From: Sporomusa silvacetica DSM 10669
GTDB taxonomy: Bacteria; Bacillota; Negativicutes; Sporomusales; Sporomusaceae
Reading direction: 5' to 3'
NCBI RefSeq assembly: GCF_002257705.1
Contig: NZ_LSLK01000152.1
Coordinates: 130,183-194,182 of the forward strand
DNA length: 64,000 nucleotides
Of this stretch, positions 45,443 to 53,492 are shown piece by piece. The notes beneath the pieces are model-generated. The model did no database searches and was not told the DNA's origin. It worked only from the letters and a program-made list of their open reading frames with translations. Made by a program: the position numbers and the translations under genes. Each line of letters starts with the position of its first letter. Position 1 is the first letter of the stretch.

Positions 45443-45864
45443 CACTTTCGGTTCTCTATTTATCATATTGGAAATTATTTTCAATACTTGGTGATACTCC
45501 AACCCTGGTGAAATGTGTCCGATGGGCATTCTAGGTCTTCACTTATGGTAAATTTAGTTGCAGAAGCGAAGATTTTGTCGTGTACTTCCACTTTTTTTCC
45601 CTGGGGGAAGATTTTTTCAGATCAATTATTCAGACTTTCACTTCCACCTGAAAGTTGCGGGTCATTGAGGGCAACCAAGCAGGAGACTTCACTTTTAAAT
45701 CGATCTTGAATAAATGACCGGTTGAACCACTGGTCTGTAATGTCCTCATACAAGTTCTCAACTCAGACACTTTAGAATAAAAAACGAACAATCCGAAAAA
45801 ACTAATTCGAAGTGCGTCTGATGCGTCTAAAATCGGATAACAAACACTATGATAAAAAGAGAGG
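45443..45864. other. Gene-free stretch before the deacetylase gene
   Basis: No intact frame. Bases 45508-45535 (GAAATGTGTCCGATGGGCAT and the bases after) echo the ferredoxin segment EVCPM.IL at 44334-44364, so another nitroreductase fragment may have existed here. The part around 45620-45720 looks like shredded foreign sequence, but I could not assign it. Confidence 0.35.
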
Positions 45865-45870
45865 ATGACG

Positions 45871-46629
45871 ATGGGAAAGAAAAAACTTGTCTATGTTATT
45901 AGTCTGTTATTGTTGGTAATTTGTTCCATATTTGCCTATTACAACTTCAAGAAACCGCCCGAAGTCCCACAAACCGCAGAAGATCGGTATAGACGAGGAC
46001 ATAATATTCCGGGAAAACTTTATTGGGCTGGAAGTGCTCAAGATAAAGAGGTTGCCCTTACTTTTGATGATGGACCGGAAGAAGAGTGGACTCCTAAAGT
46101 TCTAGATATACTCAAACAGAAAAATGTCAGGGCAACTTTTTTTATTATTGGAAAACAGGCCCAGAAGTACCCCGAAATGTTACGGCAAATCAATGCGGAT
46201 GATCACATCATTGGTGATCATACTTTTGACCATGTTGACCTAACAAAATTGGACACGCAACAGGTAGATCAAGAAATAGAAAAATGCGCCTTAATAATAC
46301 ATGATATTATCGGCAAAACACCTAGACTTGTAAGGCCCCCTTTTGGTTTCCATAACCCGACCGTAGATAATGTTGTCTATTCTAAAGGCAAAATTATTGT
46401 GTTATGGTCCCTTGATACAGAAGATTGGACGGGTCTAGATGCAAAAACAATAAAAGCTAGAATACTACCTAAGATGCAAAACGGCTTTATAGTATTACAA
46501 CATGATGGAGAAAATTCAAAGCTCGGTGGAAGCATCCAAGCATTACCTGACATCATTGATGGATTAAAAGCTCAAGGATACACTTTTGTTACAATCCCTG
46601 AGCTCTTAGAAACTGAGGCGTATCAATAA
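45871..46629 (+). CDS. Polysaccharide deacetylase (NodB domain), membrane-anchored
   Basis: Removes acetyl groups from cell-wall glycans or another polymer outside the cell. From ATG 45871 (after AGAGG) the protein is 252 residues: membrane anchor (about 6-25), short linker, NodB domain. Metal-binding residues are D66-D67 in TFDDGPE and H117/H121 in GDHTFDHVDL. RPPFGFH and LWSLDTEDWTG are also typical. Whether it acts on peptidoglycan (as PdaA/PdaB in spores) cannot be told. Confidence 0.93.
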   Translation: MGKKKLVYVISLLLLVICSIFAYYNFKKPPEVPQTAEDRYRRGHNIPGKLYWAGSAQDKEVALTFDDGPEEEWTPKVLDILKQKNVRATFFIIGKQAQKYPEMLRQINADDHIIGDHTFDHVDLTKLDTQQVDQEIEKCALIIHDIIGKTPRLVRPPFGFHNPTVDNVVYSKGKIIVLWSLDTEDWTGLDAKTIKARILPKMQNGFIVLQHDGENSKLGGSIQALPDIIDGLKAQGYTFVTIPELLETEAYQ

Positions 46630-46939
46630 AGAACGGTAAAATTTGAGGGAAGGAACGCGGGGAGAAGGGACGGGGCCATTCTATTTTCTCCCATAATTAA
46701 CAATATAATCTACTATAATTATATCAAATTATCGGCTTTTTTGCTGGATATTCGACTTTTTCAGTGGTTTCGAACCTGTCCCGTTGTCCCCTGCCGTTGT
46801 CCCCTCTTATCGCCTTTCCTATCTTGTCTAAAAAACGAACGAAAACACGGCCTATCAGTACTCTAGTGCCGTGTCTTCGCAAAACCAAAGATATTTATGT
46901 ATCACAAGATATTTTTAATCGTGGAAACTTGCTAATAGC
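46630..46939. other. Intergenic stretch with GTCCC-rich repeat-like sequence and a terminator
   Basis: No gene. Bases 46665-46680 (GGGACGGGG) and 46778-46806 (CTGTCCC, then CCGTTGTCCCCT with its near-copy) have the look of REP-type palindromic debris. A clear hairpin at 46841-46875 is listed separately. Confidence 0.4.
46841..46875 (-). terminator. Terminator after the CBS-domain gene
   Basis: ACACGGC (46845-46851) pairs with GCCGTGT (46868-46874) around a 16-base loop. On the minus strand it is followed by TTTTCG. It lies 65 bases past the CBS gene stop. Confidence 0.6.
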
Positions 46940-47353
46940 TCATCGGGAATGTGTTTCCGGTAGTTTCGCATAGTACTCTATAATTTCCCTACGGCGAACA
47001 ATTCCAATAAATACTCTACTATCATCAACAACTGGAACGAAGTTTTGAGCAATAGCCAATGAAAGCAGATCTTGCATTTGAGCATCGATGTGTATCGGAT
47101 TATTGATCATTCTCATGGGGATCTCTTTAATAAGTATCCGTTCAGTATCGGGAAATGTTAACCCTGGTGTATTTTTCATCTTCCACAGAAAATCACCTTC
47201 AGTAATGGTTCCAGCATATTTACCAAATTCATCGATAAGCGGAACAGCGGTATAACGATGATATTCCATTCTCTCGAGTGCTTGGCGCATAGTGGAATTT
47301 ATGGACATATACACTACTTCGTTTTTTGGGATTAGAAAAAATGCACTATTCAT
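46940..47353 (-). CDS. CBS-domain pair protein
   Basis: A 137-residue cytoplasmic protein made of two CBS repeats (MRQALERMEYHRYTAVPLID and LLSLAIAQNFVPVVDDSRVF). Such modules bind adenosyl nucleotides and regulate partners; no partner domain is attached. The end GIVRRREIIEYY is typical. ATG 47353 is chosen because GGAGG sits 5 bases upstream; the frame also opens at TTG 47365. Confidence 0.9.
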   Translation of the reverse strand: MNSAFFLIPKNEVVYMSINSTMRQALERMEYHRYTAVPLIDEFGKYAGTITEGDFLWKMKNTPGLTFPDTERILIKEIPMRMINNPIHIDAQMQDLLSLAIAQNFVPVVDDSRVFIGIVRRREIIEYYAKLPETHSR

Positions 47354-47694
47354 ACGCTCCTCCAATATTGGCGAAAAGATACCTAAATTCGACCGAAGTG
47401 TAGGAAAACTTCATGAACACTCATTCTTACGTCCAGTATACTTCCGCTAAAAGTTTATGTAAATAGGTAAGTTCTGAAAGCAAGCCTTTTTATAAATAAT
47501 TATCAATAGACCAAATTCACTCACAAAATGGAATACTGCGTTATAATTGGAAGATACAAGGGGCATAGTTTTTTAATATCTAACCATTTATTCATGAGTT
47601 ATGAGAACTTCATTTCTTCCAAGCGTTCAATAAATAATTCCTTAAAAATAAATTGATTATGTATTCCGCGAGCTCTCTGCTATTGGAAGTCTAA
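47354..47694. other. Gene-free stretch
   Basis: AT-rich, about 340 bases between CBS and amidohydrolase genes. I see no frame with a ribosome site, no clear hairpin and no recognisable remnant. Confidence 0.5.
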
Positions 47695-48855
47695 TCAGCC
47701 AGGCACTAGCTCCTGTAAAAAATCGATTTGTCCGTCGACCATGACAATCTCCGGGTGAGCAGAAACAATCAATGGGTCTTCACTCCATACGACCAAATCG
47801 GCATCCATTCCTGGTGCCAGGCTACCAATACGGTTATCAATGCCTAAAATTTTGGCGGCATCGCAGGTGATCATTTTTAATGCCTGATGAGCCGGTAGGC
47901 CGTACCGTGTGGCCAATCCGGCATATAGTGACAGAAAGCAGCTGGGGGTTACCGGATGATCGCTCATCATGGCAAATGACACACCATGCCGGTATAACAG
48001 TACTGGTGATTCCATGGTCTTATCTTTTAACTCCACTTTTGACCTGGTGGATAATGTTGGCCCTAAGATTACAGGAATTTTTTCGACTGACAGCAGTTCT
48101 GTGATAAGATAAGCTTCCGTACCATGCTCGATAATGATATCAACATCAAATTCCTGGGCGATCCGTATTGCAGTAATAATGTCATCGGCCCGATGAGCAT
48201 GTGCCCGGAGCGGCATCTCCTTGCGCAGCACTTTGGCAATTGCTTCCATTCCCATATCATATTTGAAATCTTTTTCTCTCTGACTCGCCATGTATTGACG
48301 GGCCTTCCAAAAAGCTTCCCTGATTAGAGCGGCGTTTGCCATGCGAGAGACCGGCATTCTTTTCTGATCTGCCCCGTAAACACGCTTGGGATTTTCCCCA
48401 AAGGCAATTTTTAACCCTGCATACCGCTTCAGCAGCATCTGCTCTACGGTGGGTTTGGGCGCCGTTTTAAGAAGAACGCATTGTCCACCAATAGGATTGG
48501 CACTGCCAGGAGCCACCATAACGGTCGTTATGCCCCCTTGGTAAGCTTCCAGGAGACCGAGATCTGCGGGGTTAATTGCGTCAAGAGCATGCATGCCGGG
48601 GGTAACCGGTTCGCTGCGTTCATTGACATCAGAACCGGCCCAGCCCATACCTTCGCTTTCGATGCCTAAATGGGTATGAGCGTCAATGAGTCCCGGGGTT
48701 ATGATTTTGCCAGTTACATCAATGATCCGGTATCCGGGCGGGATGTCAATATTTTTGCCAACCGCCCATATTTTACTATTACGAACCAGCACTGTGCCGT
48801 GATCCAGACTTTTACTGCACATTGTCAGAATTTTACCGCCTGTTAATGCAATCAT
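47695..48855 (-). CDS. Amidohydrolase-family enzyme
   Basis: A metal-dependent hydrolase of the imidazolonepropionase/dihydroorotase-like superfamily. From ATG 48855 (after AAGGGAGGG) it is 386 residues. It has the HxH metal motif DAHTHLGIE, a later RAHAHRADD, EHGTEAY and SDHPVTPS for the remaining metal ligands, and the C-terminal end GSLAPGMDADLVVWSEDPL. Substrate cannot be assigned. It is monocistronic. Confidence 0.9.
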   Translation of the reverse strand: MIALTGGKILTMCSKSLDHGTVLVRNSKIWAVGKNIDIPPGYRIIDVTGKIITPGLIDAHTHLGIESEGMGWAGSDVNERSEPVTPGMHALDAINPADLGLLEAYQGGITTVMVAPGSANPIGGQCVLLKTAPKPTVEQMLLKRYAGLKIAFGENPKRVYGADQKRMPVSRMANAALIREAFWKARQYMASQREKDFKYDMGMEAIAKVLRKEMPLRAHAHRADDIITAIRIAQEFDVDIIIEHGTEAYLITELLSVEKIPVILGPTLSTRSKVELKDKTMESPVLLYRHGVSFAMMSDHPVTPSCFLSLYAGLATRYGLPAHQALKMITCDAAKILGIDNRIGSLAPGMDADLVVWSEDPLIVSAHPEIVMVDGQIDFLQELVPG

Positions 48856-49127
48856 GTTAATCCCTCCCTTAATAAACAATCACAAACAACTTAAATCCCT
48901 GTTTAGGATCTCCACAATGCTGAAACTTTTCAACCTTTTTCCGTACAACAGGTCGAATTATTCTTCCATACTTTTCGATGAATCGATTCCTTTTTATTTG
49001 CGTACTTGTACTCCATTTTACCACAACCAACTTTTCGCCCCAAACGGATCTGCGTCGAGCTAGGAGTCTCCTGCCGGTCATTTTCATAATGGCTTATATT
49101 CGCAATACCGTGAGCTTTCACTAATAT
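48856..49127. other. Gene-free stretch between amidohydrolase and threonine aldolase genes
   Basis: About 270 bases. Short frames exist but none has a ribosome site or family-like sequence. Nothing else recognised. Confidence 0.4.
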
Positions 49128-50162
49128 TTATAACGCCTCAATATCCTTTATCAACATTTCAACATTTTCTTTTTTCGTAGCCCAACTAGTACAAAATCTC
49201 ACAGCGCTATGTGTATCGCCGACTTTTTCCCAGAAAGAATAAGAATACTTTTCGCTCAATTTTATTAATACATCATTTGGTAAAATTGGAAACTGCTGAT
49301 TTGTTGTAGAATCATATCGGAAAGAAAATCCTTTTTCGGCAAATACCTCTCGAATCATCATCGCCATGTCTACGGCGTGCTTAGAAATTTTATAGTATAA
49401 ACCATCTTCAAATAAAGTTTCAAACTGAATTCCCAATAATCGCCCCTTCGCCAACATTCCTCCGTTTTGCTTAATAAAATACCGAAAATCTTTTTTTAGA
49501 GCATCATTTATAATTACTACTGCTTCTCCAAATAAAGCTCCAATTTTCGTTCCCCCAATATAAAACACATCACATAGCCTTGCAATATCTGCTAAAGATA
49601 ACTCACTGTCTTTGGCAGCCAGACCATATCCTAATCTAGCACCATCTATAACCAGCGGCAAACCACATTCTCGGCAGACTTTACTTAATGCTTCCAATTC
49701 CAATTTACTATAAGTGGTTCCATTCTCGGTAGGGTGAGAAATGTAAACCAATCCAGGCTGTACCATATGTTCATGATTGACATCATTCCAATGAGCATCA
49801 TAAAATTCTTTCACTTGTTCAGCCAGAATTTTTCCATCATCACTCGGCAAAGTAAGTACTTTATGGCCAGTAGCTTCAATCGCTCCAGTTTCATGTACTG
49901 CGATATGTCCCGTAACTGCAGCAACCGCCCCTTGATGCGGACGCAATATTGAAGCAATAATTGTAGTATTTGTTTGTGTTCCTCCCACTAAAAAGTGTAT
50001 ATCTGCATTCTCTGCATGGCACGCTTTTCTAATATAAGCTCTGGCCTTTTCACAGTGTTCATCCATACTATAACCGGGTGTCTGCTCTTCATTGGTTTTC
50101 AATAATTGTTGCATAATTCGCTCATGAGCACCTTCTGTATAATCACATTCAAATCGTATCAT
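49128..50162 (-). CDS. Low-specificity L-threonine aldolase family (PLP enzyme)
   Basis: Splits threonine/allo-threonine or related beta-hydroxy amino acids to glycine and an aldehyde. The 344-residue fold-type I PLP protein has GGTQTNTTIIASIL, the PLP-binding VIDGARLGYG (D173) and the Schiff-base lysine in YIGGTKIGALFGEA (K206). ATG 50162 follows AGGAGATAAG. It lies 23 bases after the marR gene and is probably its co-transcribed target. Confidence 0.9.
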   Translation of the reverse strand: MIRFECDYTEGAHERIMQQLLKTNEEQTPGYSMDEHCEKARAYIRKACHAENADIHFLVGGTQTNTTIIASILRPHQGAVAAVTGHIAVHETGAIEATGHKVLTLPSDDGKILAEQVKEFYDAHWNDVNHEHMVQPGLVYISHPTENGTTYSKLELEALSKVCRECGLPLVIDGARLGYGLAAKDSELSLADIARLCDVFYIGGTKIGALFGEAVVIINDALKKDFRYFIKQNGGMLAKGRLLGIQFETLFEDGLYYKISKHAVDMAMMIREVFAEKGFSFRYDSTTNQQFPILPNDVLIKLSEKYSYSFWEKVGDTHSAVRFCTSWATKKENVEMLIKDIEAL

Positions 50163-50185
50163 TCTTATCTTATCTCCTCTTCAAT

Positions 50186-50614
50186 CTAATCTAATTTCTT
50201 TTGAATTAACAACATAGATTCGTGTATTTCTTTAATTTCTTTTTGTGATAATCCTTGCATGAATCTCACTATTTGTTCATCGGATTTTTCATTCAGTTGC
50301 TTATATAGATCAGTCCCTTTTGAGGTCAAACTAATCAGACTGGTTCTATTATCCAATGTGGAATTTCCCTTTATAAGTAGTCCATCTTTACATAGCTTGG
50401 TAATTATTCTACTCATATAGCTGCGATCAATTTCTAGAATATCGACCAAATTGTTAGCTATACACTGCTCCATCATGCCGATTTCTATAATTACCCGTGC
50501 CTCTGTTAAAGAATATCCAGTATCCAATACATGCCTGTCTAATACACCAAGTATATTAGTATAAAACCTATTGAATCGCCTTATATCTGCTATGATATTA
50601 TCATATACATTCAT
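50186..50614 (-). CDS. MarR-family transcriptional regulator
   Basis: A 142-residue winged helix-turn-helix repressor: FNRFYTNILGVLDRHVLD, recognition region NLVDILEIDRSYMSRIITKL and wing KGNSTLDNRTSLISLTSKG. The start at 50614 follows AAAAGGGTGG; the frame opens 11 codons earlier inside the control region. It precedes the threonine aldolase gene, and two operator-like palindromes lie just upstream, which suggests autoregulation. Confidence 0.92.
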   Translation of the reverse strand: MNVYDNIIADIRRFNRFYTNILGVLDRHVLDTGYSLTEARVIIEIGMMEQCIANNLVDILEIDRSYMSRIITKLCKDGLLIKGNSTLDNRTSLISLTSKGTDLYKQLNEKSDEQIVRFMQGLSQKEIKEIHESMLLIQKKLD

Positions 50615-50630
50615 ATAACCACCCTTTTTA

Positions 50631-50679
50631 GTGGACTTTATCAACAATCATAGTAACGCGTTTAGTTGACTTTGTCAAC
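50631..50679. promoter_or_regulatory. Two palindromic operators upstream of marR
   Basis: GTTGAC-TTT-GTCAAC at 50665-50679 is a perfect inverted repeat. GTGGACTTTATCAAC at 50631-50645 is a degenerate copy. Centres are 34 bp apart, about three helical turns. Likely sites for the adjacent MarR protein (inference). Confidence 0.7.
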
Positions 50680-50770
50680 AATATGTTTTGATGTCTATCG
50701 CTCTAGCACATTGTCCTGAATGGATAATCATGTTAAAATAGAGAAAAAGCTGTTTGGAGGGTTATACATT

Positions 50771-51208
50771 ATGGGCCACATAATTAAATTTTGTTTAGCC
50801 TCACTAGTATGCATCTTCTTCTCAATAACCGCGTTACCTTCGGTTCAAGCTGCATCTCAGGCTACATTACAAGTAAACGCTGAAATTAGCGACTCTAATT
50901 TTTGGGATTGCACTTTTGTCAAAGAAGCTATCCCTAGCAAGCCGTCAATTGTTAAGATTGAATGGAGTTTGGGAAATAATTATAGTAATCCAAAAGATGC
51001 GACCATTATCTCAGCAGGAAAGACTAAAGGTCAAGTAGCTATCGTATCTGAAAAAGGAGAATTAGTAACCCTTAGTATTCGCATAAAAAACGCTAAGAAC
51101 GAAACTCTAGGTAAATGGGATTTGCAAGTTATTAATAAGGGGCAAAGTGAAAGCGTTACGATTTCACTTCCTGAAACAATAGAACCATTGTTTCACAGGA
51201 ATATTTAA
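50771..51208 (+). CDS. Secreted protein of unknown function
   Basis: From ATG 50771 (GGAGGG about 9 bases upstream) a 145-residue protein with a clear signal peptide (KFCLASLVCIFFSITALP, cleavage near VQA-AS, about residue 27). The mature part is beta-rich and resembles an Ig-like fold by its alternating pattern (TLSIRIKNAKNETLGKWDLQ). I do not recognise a family. It is transcribed away from marR and could share its control region. Confidence 0.75.
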   Translation: MGHIIKFCLASLVCIFFSITALPSVQAASQATLQVNAEISDSNFWDCTFVKEAIPSKPSIVKIEWSLGNNYSNPKDATIISAGKTKGQVAIVSEKGELVTLSIRIKNAKNETLGKWDLQVINKGQSESVTISLPETIEPLFHRNI

Positions 51209-51234
51209 GATTAATCAAAAATGAATATAGGCGT

Positions 51235-51303
51235 AATAATAAAAGTAAAAATCCGCCGTTATTCCGATGAATATGGAATGAGGCGGATTTTGCTTTTATT
51301 ATT
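51235..51303. terminator. Long hairpin, bidirectional terminator and repeat copy 1
   Basis: AATAATAAAAG.AAAA-ATCCGCC..ATTCC pairs with GGAAT..GGCGGAT-TTTTGCTTTTATTATT around GATGAATAT, a stem of about 28 bp with few mismatches. It ends the 50771 gene and could stop transcription from the other side. The core is repeated at 54786-54820. Confidence 0.8.
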
Positions 51304-51392
51304 AGACAAATATTGAGTAGCTTTAATAGCTGCATTCAAAGCCAAGAGATTCGCCTGCCCGGCTATACCGGAAATTATATCAACAATTATCC
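51302..51392 (-). pseudogene. Methyl-accepting chemotaxis protein fragment
   Basis: On the minus strand 51302-51390 reads IIVDIISGIAGQANLLALNA followed by AIKATQYLS. This is the highly conserved MCP signalling hairpin (usually I..IA.QTNLLALNAAIEAA). Nothing else of the receptor remains. The fragment overlaps the 3' end of the MFS gene, in a different frame. Confidence 0.8.
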
Positions 51393-52627
51393 TTATTTCC
51401 TAGGAATTTTATTTTTTGCACCAGACCCAGACAATTCTCGTTTCGATGTGCCGGAGCGATCATCCGATAGAAGAACAGCAGTGCACCTGCCTCACCGAGC
51501 AGCATGATGATTGCCATCGGCATTGCATTGCTGCTCCCGGCGATACCTACGAGCGGAGCCATGATTCCGCCCGAAATCATCGAGAAAAAACCGATGAGTG
51601 CTGAAGCACTGCCTGCATTCTTGCCATGTGCCCGCATCGCAAGCGAAAAGCTCGTCGCGCCCATAACGGATATCGTTGGAATCGTAAAAAGCAGCGCGAT
51701 GAGCACGATGCCCAGCGGAGCCTTGCACCAGAAACAGCCCAGGATAAGAATACTGCCCATAAATGCCTGAACGAGCGACCACCATAGCATCGCTGCGTCC
51801 GATACACGTCCCGCCAGGCGTCCGCCCAACACGCCGCCAAACATGATGGCCACGCCAATCCCGCCGAAAATCCCACTATAGACCTGTGCCGAAACACCAT
51901 AAATATTCTGAAACACAAAGGATGACCCCGAAATATAGGCAAAGAACGCTCCAAACGAAAAGCACTGCATGAGGCAATGACCAAGAAAATACCGATCACT
52001 CAGCAGTCTGCCAAAACTCATGAAGCTCGACTTAATGCTGGCGATACGCTTTTCCGCGGGCAGCGTTTCCTTGAAAATAAAAGATGCGACGGTAAGCACC
52101 AAGCCGATGCATCCGAGGAAGGCAAAGATTCCCCGCCATGAGGCCACGAGCAGAATCTGCCCGCCGACGACCGGCGCAAGGATGGGTGCCAGTCCGTTCA
52201 CGAGCATGAGCATCGAGAAAAATTTCGTGAGTTCCGGCCCCTCGCAGACATCACGTGCAATCGCACGTGCGATAACAATGCCGACTGCACCGGCAAGCCC
52301 TTGAATAAAGCGAAACGCAAGGAATACCCAAATAGACGTTGCAAATACACAGATGAGCGTCGAAAGCGCAAAAACAAAAAGACCAACATAGAGCGGTCCG
52401 CGGCGGCCTTTCATGTCGCTAATCGGGCCAGCGAAAATCTGCCCGATGGCCATACCCGCCATCGTGGCTGTAAGTGTGAGCTGGACCATCGACGTATCGA
52501 CGCCAAATTCATCCGTCATAATCGGCAGCGCGGGCAAATACATATCCATCGAAAGCGGTGCAAGCGCCGCAAGTAACCCTAAAAAAATCGTGAGCCAGAC
52601 CTGGCTTTTTTTATTTTGTACTGTCAT
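51380..52627 (-). CDS. MFS multidrug transporter, Bcr/CflA family
   Basis: A 415-residue, 12-segment drug:proton antiporter. It has PLSMDMYLPALPIM near the N terminus, the MFS motif A-type loop GPISDMKGRRGPLY and RAIARDVCEG, typical of Bcr/CflA proteins. Substrates are unknown. DNA is clearly more GC-rich than the surroundings, and the C terminus runs into an old MCP gene fragment; both suggest recent arrival. ATG 52627 follows AGGAGG. It is paired with the TetR gene upstream. Confidence 0.93.
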   Translation of the reverse strand: MTVQNKKSQVWLTIFLGLLAALAPLSMDMYLPALPIMTDEFGVDTSMVQLTLTATMAGMAIGQIFAGPISDMKGRRGPLYVGLFVFALSTLICVFATSIWVFLAFRFIQGLAGAVGIVIARAIARDVCEGPELTKFFSMLMLVNGLAPILAPVVGGQILLVASWRGIFAFLGCIGLVLTVASFIFKETLPAEKRIASIKSSFMSFGRLLSDRYFLGHCLMQCFSFGAFFAYISGSSFVFQNIYGVSAQVYSGIFGGIGVAIMFGGVLGGRLAGRVSDAAMLWWSLVQAFMGSILILGCFWCKAPLGIVLIALLFTIPTISVMGATSFSLAMRAHGKNAGSASALIGFFSMISGGIMAPLVGIAGSSNAMPMAIIMLLGEAGALLFFYRMIAPAHRNENCLGLVQKIKFLGNKDNC

Positions 52628-52652
52628 AAAAATTATCCTCCTAAATCGAACT

Positions 52653-52661
52653 GTTAGTTAG
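52653..52661. promoter_or_regulatory. Putative TetR operator before the MFS gene
   Basis: GTTAGTTAG, about 26 bases before the MFS start. The same 9-mer appears on the opposite strand before tetR (53303-53311). Confidence 0.4.
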
Positions 52662-52689
52662 CGATCAATAACTCAAAATCGTCAAAATA

Positions 52690-53280
52690 TTACGGCTGTA
52701 TCCCACGCGCAAAGCACTTTGCGCCAAAAATGATTTCTTCTTTTTTGCTGATAGCGCTGATCGGACCATATACATCCATCATTTTATTACAGAACAAACC
52801 GAAGTTAAAACTCATGAAATGGATTGCAAGTTTTTCGTTATCCGCCTTGAGAATCTTGCCCTGCGCATACATCTCGTCGAAATACCACACGAGAAACTCC
52901 TTGAGCAGGCTCGGATCCCTTTTTACATCGATATCGAAGGCAAGCAAATTCTTACTCTCCTTGAAGCGGATAAGGATGGCCTTTTCATTGCGTAAATTGA
53001 AATGATATTGCATCTCCGCCAAGAGCAGCAGATCATGCTCCAAATCCCAGATCAACTGCTCACGAAGACCGTTTTCTATAGGATACTCAAAGGAATACTG
53101 CTTCATGATCGCTACAAGAATCGCCTTTTTCGAGCCGAAATGGCGAAATACCGACATCTCGCTCACACCGGCGGAGGCTGCAATATCCTTCGTCGTCGTC
53201 TCCTTGAATCCTTTATCCACAATAAGCTCCGTCGCCGCCTGTAGGATCTTCTCCCGTGTCGATAAATTTTCTGTCTGCAT
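52690..53280 (-). CDS. TetR-family transcriptional regulator
   Basis: A 196-residue repressor with an N-terminal helix-turn-helix (REKILQAATELIVDKGFKET, TTKDIAASAGVSEMSVFRHF) and a ligand-binding helical domain. ATG 53280 follows GGAGGCACAT; the frame opens 11 codons earlier. It shares the higher GC of the adjacent MFS gene, so the two probably moved together. It likely represses that transporter. Confidence 0.92.
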   Translation of the reverse strand: MQTENLSTREKILQAATELIVDKGFKETTTKDIAASAGVSEMSVFRHFGSKKAILVAIMKQYSFEYPIENGLREQLIWDLEHDLLLLAEMQYHFNLRNEKAILIRFKESKNLLAFDIDVKRDPSLLKEFLVWYFDEMYAQGKILKADNEKLAIHFMSFNFGLFCNKMMDVYGPISAISKKEEIIFGAKCFARGIQP

Positions 53281-53302
53281 ATGTGCCTCCTGTTTGTTGG
53301 TA

Positions 53303-53317
53303 CTAACTAACATTATA
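53303..53317 (-). promoter_or_regulatory. tetR promoter -10 with overlapping operator
   Basis: Minus strand TATAAT (53312-53317) directly followed by GTTAGTTAG (53303-53311), the same motif as before the MFS gene. This fits autorepression. Confidence 0.45.
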
Positions 53318-53346
53318 ATATTTTAGGAAGATTTGTCAAACGGTTA

Positions 53347-53382
53347 AAAGGCTATTTGTCCATTACAAGACAAATAGCCTTT
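53347..53382 (-). terminator. Terminator after the ArAE exporter gene
   Basis: AAAGGCTATTTGTC and GACAAATAGCCTTT form a perfect 14-bp stem around 8 bases, followed by a short T-run on the minus strand. Confidence 0.8.
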
Positions 53383-53492
53383 CCTATTTCTGTAACTTCC
53401 AAATCCACCATATATGCTGGAATAATGTACCTGTCCCCTCCCTTGCATTTGAGTCAGGACTTACCCTATCGTGGTAGCCGATGCATTTTGCT

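Noticed and set aside
46764..46790. GGTTCGAAACC-like sequence resembling a tRNA T-arm
   Set aside because: No acceptor, D or anticodon arms could be built around it.
48869..49121. Short minus-strand frames between amidohydrolase and threonine aldolase genes
   Set aside because: Overlapping alternatives of similar length, no ribosome site, no family-like motif.
53384..53492. Possible extension of a coding remnant between the ArAE terminator and its gene
   Set aside because: No frame gave recognisable protein sequence.
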